38,342 bases of DNA. It comes from a virus. The DNA lies in IMG/VR virus record IMGVR_UViG_3300010413_000086, positions 1 to 38,342 of that record; one strand, given 5' to 3'. The translations under genes were made by a program, and so were the position numbers. Below, piece by piece: positions 12,382 through 20,111 of the stretch (within the stretch, counting starts at the first letter, position 1; the number at the start of each line of letters is the position of its first letter). Below the pieces are notes generated by a model. The model saw nothing but the letters and a program-made list of their open reading frames with translations, was not told where the DNA came from and searched no databases.

Positions 12382-13637
12382 AAATCTGCGTTGATTTCTC
12401 CAACCTTTTTGATTATATAAATGAACCTTACCAGAAATATTTAACAGACTATAGACGTTATCAGATATTCAAAGGTGGCGCAGGTGCCGGGAAATCTGTA
12501 TTTATTACTCAAAAGATAGATTACAACATAATCAATGTAATGGGCTATAACGGGCTTATTCTGCGCAAAGTCGGTAAAGATAATCATGATTCTACTTTTG
12601 CGGAAATGAATAAATGTGTAATAGCTTTTGAGCATAATTCATTATTCGATATAAATTATTCAAAAGGCGCTGAGGAAATACGCTGTAAATTAAATAGCAA
12701 TAAAATAGTCTTTCGCGGCCTTGATGATGTAGATAAGCTTAAATCTATAACATTCAGTACCGGTGATTTAGCTTTTATCTGGGTAGAAGAAGCTGACGAA
12801 ATGACGGAAGATGACTTACAACAGTTAAATTTGAGATTGCGCGGATTAAGTAAAATACCGAAACATATTATTTTATCATTCAACCCTATAGACGAAACAC
12901 ATTGGCTAAAAGCAAAGTTTTTTGACAATCCGCTCGATGAACAAGATGGCTATATTTGTGAAACAACATATAAAGATAACAAATTTTTGGATGATGCCTA
13001 TATTAAATATTTAGAATCGCTAAAGGATCAGGACTATTATTTCTATATGGTTTATGCTCTCAATCAATGGGGGCGTAGGACTAAAGCCAGAGTATTTAAT
13101 AATATAAAGATCCATGATTTTGAAATAGTTGAACACAATATGCAAAATATTAGATGGGGTCAGGATTATGGATATAATCATGCTAATGCTATGATCGGAT
13201 GTGGCTATATAGATGGTGAATTATATATATTCAGAGAATTTTACGGGAAAAACCAACTGAATAAAGATTTTATAAAAGAAGTTGATGAAAGTGATTTCCC
13301 AAAAGATTATGATATCATAGGCGATTCTGCCGAACCGGACAAGATTAATGAGTGGAATAATGCCGGGTTTAGTGTGGGCGGAGCTAAAAAAGGGCCAGGT
13401 TCTTTGATGGCGGGAGTAGATTATTTAAAAGCGTTACCTTGTATTCATATACATAAAACAAATTGTCCTAATGCCGCAAGAGAATTCCCGCGTTTAAAAT
13501 ATAAAGAAAAAAAAGACGGCACAATTCTGGACGAAATCATGGAAATAGATGATGACACGATTGCCGCAACAAGATATGCTGTAGAGGATATGGTTGGGGC
13601 GGAAGGGAAATCACATTATTTTATTAAACGGAGGTAA
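12378..13637 (+). CDS. terL: Terminase large subunit
   Basis: The 419-residue product has Walker A GGAGAGKS (residues 33-40), Walker B FIWVEEADEM, coupling motif LSFNPIDETHW, and a C-terminal RNase H-like nuclease fold. The nuclease part has acidic residues at QDYGYNHANA (about residue 260), DIIGDSAEPDK and DEIMEIDDD. This is the full layout of PBSX-type (Terminase_3) large terminases, which translocate DNA into the prohead with ATP and cut concatemers. Length is normal. It overlaps the small subunit gene by four bases. Confidence 0.95.
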   Translation: MKICVDFSNLFDYINEPYQKYLTDYRRYQIFKGGAGAGKSVFITQKIDYNIINVMGYNGLILRKVGKDNHDSTFAEMNKCVIAFEHNSLFDINYSKGAEEIRCKLNSNKIVFRGLDDVDKLKSITFSTGDLAFIWVEEADEMTEDDLQQLNLRLRGLSKIPKHIILSFNPIDETHWLKAKFFDNPLDEQDGYICETTYKDNKFLDDAYIKYLESLKDQDYYFYMVYALNQWGRRTKARVFNNIKIHDFEIVEHNMQNIRWGQDYGYNHANAMIGCGYIDGELYIFREFYGKNQLNKDFIKEVDESDFPKDYDIIGDSAEPDKINEWNNAGFSVGGAKKGPGSLMAGVDYLKALPCIHIHKTNCPNAAREFPRLKYKEKKDGTILDEIMEIDDDTIAATRYAVEDMVGAEGKSHYFIKRR

Positions 13638-13639
13638 TC

Positions 13640-13852
13640 ATGGCCGACAATATTTACTGTAAAGATTGCAAATATCATAGAATGATGACAGATTTACAAG
13701 ATCACTGTTCGAGCAATCAGCAATACATAAATGATCCTGTAAATGGCAAAGAGCCTATCTTTCAGGACTGCCGCAGTAAAAATGCTGATTTGAACTGTAA
13801 AGAATATGAGGCGGACGAAAGAGCTATTGTAATAAAACGGGTAGCAAAATGA
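13640..13852 (+). CDS. Cys-rich mini-protein
   Basis: The 70-residue product has YCKDCKYHRM near the start, then DHCSSN, FQDCRSK and NCKEYE: six cysteines and two histidines, enough for two zinc sites. GGAGGTAATC precedes the ATG. It sits between large terminase and portal, where small genes are often inserted. It shares no clear alignment with the three paralogous mini-proteins. Function is unknown. Confidence 0.7.
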   Translation: MADNIYCKDCKYHRMMTDLQDHCSSNQQYINDPVNGKEPIFQDCRSKNADLNCKEYEADERAIVIKRVAK

Positions 13853-14145
13853 TAGATATTAAGCAATATTTAGATTGGCTTAATATGCGAAGTAATGACA
13901 TAAGAAAAAAGGCCGCGAATGCGATAGATAAAAACTATTTATATGGCATTTATAGATCATATCAATACGCCGCCGAAGCATATTTCTTGCAAAAAGGGAA
14001 ACCAGAAGATTTAATAAATCAGTTCTCAAAAGAAATATCAAATATTGATAAAATGATATTACAGGAAGCGCGGGAAGATAATAAAAGGCGTATGCAAGGA
14101 TGCGTTGACGGATTTAATGAAATAATAAAATACTTGAGTGAATAA
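13849..14145 (+). CDS. Hypothetical helical protein
   Basis: The 98-residue product is helical (SNDIRKKAANAIDKNYLYGI, then QYAAEAYFLQKGKPEDLINQ), with no cysteine pair. It overlaps the previous gene by four bases and is followed by a promoter, so it is the last gene of the terminase transcript unit. Role unknown. Confidence 0.65.
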   Translation: MIDIKQYLDWLNMRSNDIRKKAANAIDKNYLYGIYRSYQYAAEAYFLQKGKPEDLINQFSKEISNIDKMILQEAREDNKRRMQGCVDGFNEIIKYLSE

Positions 14146-14153
14146 ATAAACTA

Positions 14154-14182
14154 TTGCAATAAAAAGCAAAAAAAGTTATATT
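14154..14182 (+). promoter_or_regulatory. Sigma70-type promoter upstream of portal
   Basis: It has TTGCAA (14154-14159), a 17-base A-rich spacer and TATATT (14177-14182). It lies in the 87-base gap before the portal gene and could drive the head genes. Confidence 0.6.
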
Positions 14183-14232
14183 TTCGATATATTAGAGGTA
14201 GAATATTATATCAATCAGAAAAGCTGAAATGA

Positions 14233-15672
14233 TTGACCGATAAATTAAACAAAAATATATATATTTCCAGAGCAAAAATACAGGCTATGCAAAAAAGGCC
14301 TGTTCGCAATTTCTTTAAAATCAGAAAAGAGAAAAGAATATTACTTCATGCCATGACCGAAGGTGAGCGGGACATATTAAATCCTGCTATAACCGATGCG
14401 GCTAGTACGTCCGGCGTGGTCGATAAAAACAATTATACAGAATATTCGGCACAAGTTGACCGCCTTTATGAGATGTACGATGCAAGAAGTGATTACGGCG
14501 CGGAAATATGTAAAGGCATTATTGACACATGGGTTGCTTTTATCGGCGGTGAAGGAATAAACGTAACAGCCAAAGGCGCAACAGCTAAATATATAGAGAA
14601 GTTTCTTAAATACAATAAATTAAGCGGCTCAAGATTGCTTGATATGATGACAATCGGAGCATTAGAGGGCCGGTGTCTCACGATATTGAAAAAAGATACT
14701 ACAGATAAAAATATTAAAGTGCGAAATATACCATGGATAACTACAAAGTATGATGTTGAACATGACAAAATCGATATCGAAAATATAAAAAAAATAACAT
14801 ATACAGATGATAATGGAAGTAAGCAGGAATTAAAGGGCGATTATATTTATACAAAACTAGGCGGTTCGCGCTATGATATTAAAAAGACAAGCAATCGGTT
14901 CCATTCTGTTGTAACGCAGATAGAAAACTTTAGCCGGGCCGCATATGATTTACGCAAGAATACGCATGTGTTTGGCAAATATATGCCTTACTGGAAGACG
15001 GCAGATGCACACGAAGCTAAAGCGTTAAACAATCAGCTTACCGGCATTAATTGGGAAATAGGCTATGGATACGCCGGGGCCGCAGATTTTAGTATTGTAG
15101 AACCTTCGGGCGCAGCCGCAAAAGCGATTATTGAAGATATACTGATAAACCTTAAATCAATATCAGCTACTACAGGGTTGCCTATACATTGGCTTGCATG
15201 GCCTGAACTTATGAGTAATAGGGCAACGGCTGATAGTCTTATTGAGGTTATCATGGCCGCCACTAAAAAAGAGCGGTTGATATGGGAAGAAAGCTTTTAT
15301 GATATTATCAAGAAGTCTATGGAAATAGCGGTCGAACAAGGATTCGAGAAATCAAATATTATCGGTGACTTCGAGGTGTCATTGCCAATAGTTTCTATCG
15401 CTTTGCTTAAACAGATAGCGGAAGTCTGGATACCGCTACTTGATGCTGAAATAGTCCATATATCGACGGTAAGAAATAAAGTACCTGGAATTGATCCACT
15501 GGAAGAACAAAAGAAAATAGAAGCCGATGAAAAAGAGGCCGCAGAAAAAAGTCCTATGATAAACAGGACTACGGACGAAACATTAAATCAATTGCAGAAT
15601 GGTCAAAACATAGAACAAGGAGAACAGAATGCCGGTAATGAGAACGGAATCGAGCAGGGAAGGTCTGCGTAA
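14233..15672 (+). CDS. Portal protein
   Basis: The 479-residue product follows TerL and fits siphovirus portal proteins in length and composition. It has an N-terminal wing region with YEMYDARSDYGAEICKGIID, a stem/crown region around LINLKSISATTGLPIHWLAW, then SNRATADSLIEVIMAATKKE, a segment characteristic of portals. The C-terminal tail is acidic and Gln-rich (about residues 440-479) and probably disordered. The dodecameric portal is the DNA channel. The start is uncertain: the TTG at 14233 has no good binding site, and an in-frame ATG at 14287 would remove 18 residues. The 3' end overlaps the next gene by 44 bases. Confidence 0.85.
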   Translation: MTDKLNKNIYISRAKIQAMQKRPVRNFFKIRKEKRILLHAMTEGERDILNPAITDAASTSGVVDKNNYTEYSAQVDRLYEMYDARSDYGAEICKGIIDTWVAFIGGEGINVTAKGATAKYIEKFLKYNKLSGSRLLDMMTIGALEGRCLTILKKDTTDKNIKVRNIPWITTKYDVEHDKIDIENIKKITYTDDNGSKQELKGDYIYTKLGGSRYDIKKTSNRFHSVVTQIENFSRAAYDLRKNTHVFGKYMPYWKTADAHEAKALNNQLTGINWEIGYGYAGAADFSIVEPSGAAAKAIIEDILINLKSISATTGLPIHWLAWPELMSNRATADSLIEVIMAATKKERLIWEESFYDIIKKSMEIAVEQGFEKSNIIGDFEVSLPIVSIALLKQIAEVWIPLLDAEIVHISTVRNKVPGIDPLEEQKKIEADEKEAAEKSPMINRTTDETLNQLQNGQNIEQGEQNAGNENGIEQGRSA

Positions 15673-16156
15673 TTTCTGCCGATATATTCACTCTATAGTA
15701 CCGACAAAGAAATTGCGGCTAGTGGAAATAGGCGCTTTTGAAGGTGATTCAACAGAAATATTTTGCAATTGGTTCAAGGAAGTCGTAACAATCGATCCGT
15801 GGCAAAGCAATATTGGTGATATTACCAATACCGTAAACATGGACAAAGTATATGACAGATTTTGCAAGCGCATGATTAAATATGATAATATCACGGCGTT
15901 GCGGCATTATTCATATGATATAGTCAGTAACTTTGATGATGAGTCTATAGATATCGTATATATAGACGGGTCACATAAATATAATGACGTATTGAGAGAT
16001 TTAAAAGACTGGTTGCCGAAAGTCAAGAAAGACGGATTTATAGCTGGACATGATTACTGCAAGAAGTTTAAGGGCGTTGTCCAGGCCGTCAATCAGACTA
16101 TCGGAAAACCGGATAAAGTATTTAAAGATTATTCCTGGGTAAGGCGTAAAAAATGA
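15629..16156 (+). CDS. SAM-dependent methyltransferase (Methyltransf_24-like)
   Basis: The 175-residue product has class I methyltransferase motif I (LVEIGAFEGDST), the acidic loop (VVTIDPWQ), and IVYIDGSHKYNDVLRDLKDW with GFIAGHDY. The IDG-H-x-Y-x-x-V-x-x-D and G-x-x-x-G-HD elements are typical of Methyltransf_24 sugar or small-molecule O-methyltransferases. AAGGAG lies six bases before the ATG, fixing the start inside the portal gene (44-base overlap in another frame). It interrupts the head gene order, so it is an accessory gene. It may act with the carbohydrate cassette at 21064-28089; this is inference. Confidence 0.8.
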   Translation: MPVMRTESSREGLRNFCRYIHSIVPTKKLRLVEIGAFEGDSTEIFCNWFKEVVTIDPWQSNIGDITNTVNMDKVYDRFCKRMIKYDNITALRHYSYDIVSNFDDESIDIVYIDGSHKYNDVLRDLKDWLPKVKKDGFIAGHDYCKKFKGVVQAVNQTIGKPDKVFKDYSWVRRKK

Positions 16157-16689
16157 GTGATGCTAATTTTGATACCGAACCTGTAGAATCAATCGGTATT
16201 TTAAATAAACTAAAAATAGGCGAAAAAACAGGACATGTTGCTATTCCGTTTACGCTCGGCAACAATACTATATTTGATTTACTGAATACCGGATATTACC
16301 ATGTTCATGGCGAAGCATTGACATATCCTCTTTTAGCAAATCCAGTTTTGTTGACTGCGGCGGCCGGGGCTTGGGGAAATACTGGAACAATAGTGGAAAT
16401 TATACCGGCAGGAGTTACAAACAGAGCTTTTGATTTACACTGGGCGCAAGTATCTGATATATCAGTTGCATATTATGGTATTGTAGAACTGTTTAAGGGA
16501 GCGGCAGGAGCAGAAATCAAAATAACTGACTTTCCAATATTCAGGACTAATAACTTTATTTCTGAGGGGAATATGAGAATACAAATACCGCAACAAATAG
16601 CTGGTCAAAGGATAAGTGCCAGATTATCAGATTCAACGGCTGGACAAGGGACATGCAGAATTAAATTGTTAGGACATTATTACGGATAA
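16153..16689 (+). CDS. Putative virion-associated beta protein
   Basis: The 178-residue product is strand-rich, with many glycines and alanines and no cysteine pair (GHVAIPFTLGNNTIFDLLNT, then RIQIPQQIAGQRISARLSDS). It resembles structural decoration or fibre-like proteins rather than an enzyme. It overlaps the methyltransferase by four bases and precedes head maturation genes. The call is from composition and position only. Confidence 0.5.
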   Translation: MSDANFDTEPVESIGILNKLKIGEKTGHVAIPFTLGNNTIFDLLNTGYYHVHGEALTYPLLANPVLLTAAAGAWGNTGTIVEIIPAGVTNRAFDLHWAQVSDISVAYYGIVELFKGAAGAEIKITDFPIFRTNNFISEGNMRIQIPQQIAGQRISARLSDSTAGQGTCRIKLLGHYYG

Positions 16690-16699
16690 GGAGCAAAGG

Positions 16700-16954
16700 A
16701 TGGAAGATGTAAGCACTCATGAAATCATCGGAAAAGAAAAAAGAAAGCTTTTCGACGCAGATTCAAAGAAAGTGATTTCGACAAGGAATCTGGTGCCGAA
16801 TAAAAGAACGGTCAATCAGTCAGATATAGACCGAATGGCAAAACTGGCAAGTAAAAATGTGGTTGAAGAAAAAGAAACGGTTGAGGTAGAACAGCCGAAA
16901 CCAAAACGCGGAAGGCCGCGAAAAGAGGAAATCAATGCCGTATCCGAGCAATAG
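16700..16954 (+). CDS. AT-hook-containing small protein
   Basis: The 84-residue product is highly charged and probably mostly disordered. Near its C-terminus it has KPKRGRPRKEE (about residues 68-78), a canonical AT-hook core (RGRP flanked by basic residues) that binds the minor groove of AT-rich DNA. AAGGAGCAAAGG precedes the ATG. It overlaps the next gene by 20 bases. Placement among head genes suggests a DNA-contacting role in the capsid or a packaged protein; this is not shown. Confidence 0.65.
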   Translation: MEDVSTHEIIGKEKRKLFDADSKKVISTRNLVPNKRTVNQSDIDRMAKLASKNVVEEKETVEVEQPKPKRGRPRKEEINAVSEQ

Positions 16955-18233
16955 CGATTTGCCGCAAGGCGTAAAAGTATTGCCAGCCGAAGCGCAGACT
17001 ATATGGCGTAAAACGTTTAACTCAGCCTTGGCGACATATAACGATGATGAAGACAGGGCGCGGAAAGTTGCATGGACAAGCGTTAAGCGTAAATACAAGA
17101 AAAACGATAACGGCGAATGGGTATTGATAAAGCCGGTTCAGTCTTTCCTGGAGCTTGTATGTAAGCGAATAGACGCATTTACGCAATCGGAAATATTGCA
17201 TATGATACCGAGAAACACATTGCAACAGATAAGGGAAAAAGACCAGCATCCTTATTTCGCGGCATATTCGATATGTCATGAGGGAGTCAGTTCTCCTAAA
17301 GTAATAGGCGAGGGGTTCAAGCCGATTTTATGGACAAGGAAAGCAGTACAATCATTAAAAGGCGTGGTGCTTAAAGGGTTAAAGTTTTTTCTTGGACATA
17401 ATGAAGATAATTCAACTAATGATCGTGAACCTGTCGGAACCGTTGTAGCTGATACACAAAAAGAAATAGAAGGGAAATTGCATCATATTGTGGTCGGCTA
17501 CTTTCCTAATAAAGAAATAGTTGCTAATAAAGATGTATGCAGTCAAGAAGGCAACTGGAATCTATTGGAAATGGCTAAAAGATGGGTGGCCGATACGGTA
17601 CACAAGATAACGGCTATTGCGTTAGGAGATTCAAAGATAGATACTCCTGCATTCAGCGAGGCAAAACGTCTGGGCATGGTACAGGCTTTTGAAACATCCG
17701 GTACGGATGATAAGAATAAACAAAGAACAGAGGAAAGAATAATGGACATCCAAGAGCTAAGAGATGCGGCAAGAAAATTAAATGTAACGCCTTCACAGTT
17801 ATTCATGAAAGAAGACATTGAGAAGGACAGGGAATTTGCACCTATATTTGAAAGCCATAAAAAGGATATCGAGGCAAAGGAAGCGGAGATTGCCAACCTT
17901 AAGAAAGACAAGGATGGTTTGAATCGCCAAGTACAGCAATCTACGGCCAAAACTCGATTGACTGAAATGGTCGGCAAACGCAGTCTTACCGAAAAACAGA
18001 AAGAGTATATTACAAGTAGATTTAGTGATGCGGTAAATGATTTGACCGATGATGGCTTGCAAAAATATATAGATGAAAAGCTTGAAGATTATAAAACAAA
18101 TGCTTCATTTTTTGGTACTGAAAAACCGGAAGATGAAATTGCAGAAGGTGGAACAGGAAAAACAGACGATTTGACGAAAGCTGAAAATAACGAACTACTC
18201 GACGAAGATTTCGACGAGGAAGATTTCGGCTAG
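16935..18233 (+). CDS. ChaB-domain fusion to prohead protease/scaffold candidate
   Basis: The 432-residue product appears tripartite. Residues 1-65 match ChaB: MPYPSNSDLPQGVKVLPAEA, then AQTIWRKTFNSALATY and ARKVAWTSVKRKYKK. The middle (about 75-250) has GHNEDNSTNDREPVGTVV and other features compatible with a prohead protease, but I cannot confirm catalytic residues. From about 270 the product is a coiled coil (AKEAEIANLKKDKDGLNRQV) and then an acidic tail (DEDFDEEDFG), typical of scaffolding proteins. An in-frame ATG at 17742 (residue 270) after AGAGGAAAG could start a separate scaffold, as lambda Nu3 starts inside C. It precedes the decoration and capsid genes, as expected. Confidence 0.7.
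   Translation: MPYPSNSDLPQGVKVLPAEAQTIWRKTFNSALATYNDDEDRARKVAWTSVKRKYKKNDNGEWVLIKPVQSFLELVCKRIDAFTQSEILHMIPRNTLQQIREKDQHPYFAAYSICHEGVSSPKVIGEGFKPILWTRKAVQSLKGVVLKGLKFFLGHNEDNSTNDREPVGTVVADTQKEIEGKLHHIVVGYFPNKEIVANKDVCSQEGNWNLLEMAKRWVADTVHKITAIALGDSKIDTPAFSEAKRLGMVQAFETSGTDDKNKQRTEERIMDIQELRDAARKLNVTPSQLFMKEDIEKDREFAPIFESHKKDIEAKEAEIANLKKDKDGLNRQVQQSTAKTRLTEMVGKRSLTEKQKEYITSRFSDAVNDLTDDGLQKYIDEKLEDYKTNASFFGTEKPEDEIAEGGTGKTDDLTKAENNELLDEDFDEEDFG
17742..18233 (+). CDS. Putative internally started scaffold protein
   Basis: The in-frame ATG inside the protease/scaffold gene, with AGAGGAAAG about five bases upstream, would yield a 163-residue coiled-coil protein starting MDIQELRDAARKLN. This matches the C-terminal scaffold portion alone. 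The arrangement parallels lambda C/Nu3. Use of this start is inferred, not shown. Confidence 0.5.
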   Translation: MDIQELRDAARKLNVTPSQLFMKEDIEKDREFAPIFESHKKDIEAKEAEIANLKKDKDGLNRQVQQSTAKTRLTEMVGKRSLTEKQKEYITSRFSDAVNDLTDDGLQKYIDEKLEDYKTNASFFGTEKPEDEIAEGGTGKTDDLTKAENNELLDEDFDEEDFG

Positions 18234-18242
18234 GAGTAATAA

Positions 18243-18629
18243 ATGGCTTTTCGTTGGAAAGACGACGTTATTTATGATGAACTATGGGACGTAATTCCCG
18301 CTACTGCCGTAACTGTCGGCCAGGCCGCAGTTATTCAGGATGTTTTCGGGTTTTATATTAAAACACGCGAACAAGTAGGCGAGGAAATATGTTTCATTTA
18401 TAGATGCAGACAGGTAGAAGCAGACAAAATTCAGGGAACGGGCGAAGCAATCCGCGCCGGTGACCGCGTTTATGCGGTTGTAGCGCAGAATTTCTTTGTA
18501 ACCGCCAATCCTACAGGCGTAGCTGGTACAGATTATTATTTCTGCGGCTGGGCCAAAAAGGACGCGGCGGCTAATGCCGAAAAGGTTTTGATTAACTTTG
18601 ACGGCACCCGTTACGATGAAAACATTTAA
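18243..18629 (+). CDS. DUF2190-type head decoration protein
   Basis: The 128-residue product shows the DUF2190 pattern: an early AVTVGQAAVIQDVFGFYIKT, then GDRVYAVVAQNFFVTANPTG, then FCGWAKKDAAANAEKVLINF near the C-terminus. DUF2190 proteins lie directly before major capsid genes and are considered capsid cement/decoration or fibre proteins. AGGAGTAATAA precedes the ATG. Length is normal. Position just upstream of the capsid gene supports the call. Confidence 0.8.
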   Translation: MAFRWKDDVIYDELWDVIPATAVTVGQAAVIQDVFGFYIKTREQVGEEICFIYRCRQVEADKIQGTGEAIRAGDRVYAVVAQNFFVTANPTGVAGTDYYFCGWAKKDAAANAEKVLINFDGTRYDENI

Positions 18630-18640
18630 GGGAGGAGACC

Positions 18641-19639
18641 ATGAGTAAACTTGTTAAAGTTGCCGAAGCTGCTATTCAGGCAGTAGACAAAAAAGACAGA
18701 CAACTGTTCAATAAAATACAGGTCGCCCTTAATGCTTTCATGCTGGAACCTGTAAGAGCAGTCAGAAAGAAGATTCAGGCGGTCGGTGTTTCAACCGATT
18801 TTGCACAACTTACAAAAGACGCCTATAATGTGACTATCCAGGAAGACAATTTTGACCTTGGTTGGGAAAGAGTTTTCCGCATGGTTACCTTGGGGCGCGG
18901 CCAGGATTCATGGGAAATTTACGATGTGGATAATTCGCTTACTTTCCACAAAGTAGAGGAAGGCCAGAGAATTCAGGTAGACGAATTGAGCGGTTCAAAA
19001 ATCACCGCTTATGTAGACTATTATGGTGGCGCGTTAGGCTGGACTGACAAAATGATACGTTTCAGGAAAGTACCGGCTATGGTAGATATGGCCATGATTT
19101 TCAGAAACAATTTTTGGACAAATAAAGCCAATAACCACTATGCTTTGGTAGCCGCTGCCGCTGCGGTCGCTGGCAATCAAACAGCATATCAAGGCGTAAA
19201 TGCAGACGGACAGTTGAGACGCGATATTCAGACCTTGAATAGAGGCGCTTTCGCGCTGTCAAACAGAAACAAAGACAAAGGATACGGCGACACCGCGAAT
19301 GTCCGGCTTGTGCTATATGCCAATCCGCTTGACAAAGCGCGCATCAATGCCGCTATTCGTGCAACAACTAATCAGACGTTGGGCGCTGGTAATGGGACTG
19401 TTGGCCAACAGGTAGACTGGAATATTGAGGTAATTTATACTTTCAATACAGCTATTACGGCACAGCATCCTGTAATGGTATTGCCTTACAATAAGATTCA
19501 AAGAGCGGATGCCATGCAGCCGACTACTTTCACGCAGCCTAAAGACCCGTTGACACTGAATGAACTTCAGGCAGTCTGGGCTATTTATGGTGCAATAGTT
19601 GGTGATACCGACCAAGTTCAGCGGATTGATCTTATTTAA
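18641..19639 (+). CDS. Major capsid protein
   Basis: The 332-residue product has HK97-type features: a helical N-terminal arm (residues 1-60), an E-loop-like region (NSLTFHKVEEGQRIQVDEL), a spine and P domain, and an A-domain end with PVMVLPYNKIQRADAMQPTT. A strong GGGAGGAGACC ribosome binding site precedes the ATG and an intrinsic terminator follows, both typical of the most highly expressed phage gene. The N-terminal helical arm may act as a delta-like scaffold. The GC content is slightly higher than neighbours, as often seen for capsid genes. Confidence 0.88.
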   Translation: MSKLVKVAEAAIQAVDKKDRQLFNKIQVALNAFMLEPVRAVRKKIQAVGVSTDFAQLTKDAYNVTIQEDNFDLGWERVFRMVTLGRGQDSWEIYDVDNSLTFHKVEEGQRIQVDELSGSKITAYVDYYGGALGWTDKMIRFRKVPAMVDMAMIFRNNFWTNKANNHYALVAAAAAVAGNQTAYQGVNADGQLRRDIQTLNRGAFALSNRNKDKGYGDTANVRLVLYANPLDKARINAAIRATTNQTLGAGNGTVGQQVDWNIEVIYTFNTAITAQHPVMVLPYNKIQRADAMQPTTFTQPKDPLTLNELQAVWAIYGAIVGDTDQVQRIDLI

Positions 19640-19645
19640 GTAATT

Positions 19646-19674
19646 GAGGGGAGGGGAAACTCTCCCCTTTATTT
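19646..19674 (+). terminator. Intrinsic terminator after the capsid gene
   Basis: AGGGGAG (19647-19653) pairs with CTCCCCT (19662-19668) around an eight-base loop and is followed by TTTATTT. It lies between capsid and connector genes, so it may reduce expression of downstream genes relative to the capsid. Confidence 0.8.
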
Positions 19675-19688
19675 AAAGGATTACAGAT

Positions 19689-20111
19689 ATGGCATGTAGT
19701 ATAACGGTCGGCGTCAATTCCTGGGTTACTATAGCGGAAGCCGATGCATATTTCGAAGCCAGATATAACGCTACTGCATGGGCGGGATTGGCGGAGGCTA
19801 ATAAATGTGTTTTATTGCGTCATGCGTATGCCTGGATACAACAGCAAGCTATGTTTAGTATTCCGGCGGCGTCTACGGCACAGATAGTTAAGCAGGCGCA
19901 ATTTGAAACTGCATGGTATATCTATAATTACTTTTCACAGCATGAAAAAAGACGGGCGCTTTATATGCAAGGCGTCAGAGATTTCCAGATATCAAAGTTT
20001 AGAGAAAGGTTGGATATGCCGCAATTCCCCGCGTGGATAGCGGATATGCTTGAGGATTTCCTTGAGGATATAGGCGGTCAGTTTCCGAAGGTAGAAAGAG
20101 ATTTTGAATAA
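19689..20111 (+). CDS. Head-tail connector / DnaT-like adaptor
   Basis: The 140-residue product (VNSWVTIAEADAYFEARYNA, then RHAYAWIQQQ) matches the N-terminal pattern of DnaT-like phage proteins found directly after major capsid genes. These act as head completion adaptors rather than replication factors. It is helical, with the typical SW-T-EADAYF element. AAAGGA lies upstream of the ATG. It overlaps the next gene by one base. Confidence 0.75.
   Translation: MACSITVGVNSWVTIAEADAYFEARYNATAWAGLAEANKCVLLRHAYAWIQQQAMFSIPAASTAQIVKQAQFETAWYIYNYFSQHEKRRALYMQGVRDFQISKFRERLDMPQFPAWIADMLEDFLEDIGGQFPKVERDFE

Noticed and set aside
17543-17977. Minus-strand open frame of 144 codons within the protease/scaffold gene
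   Set aside because: Shadow of the coiled-coil coding region; no start signal and a biased Ser/Leu/Phe composition.
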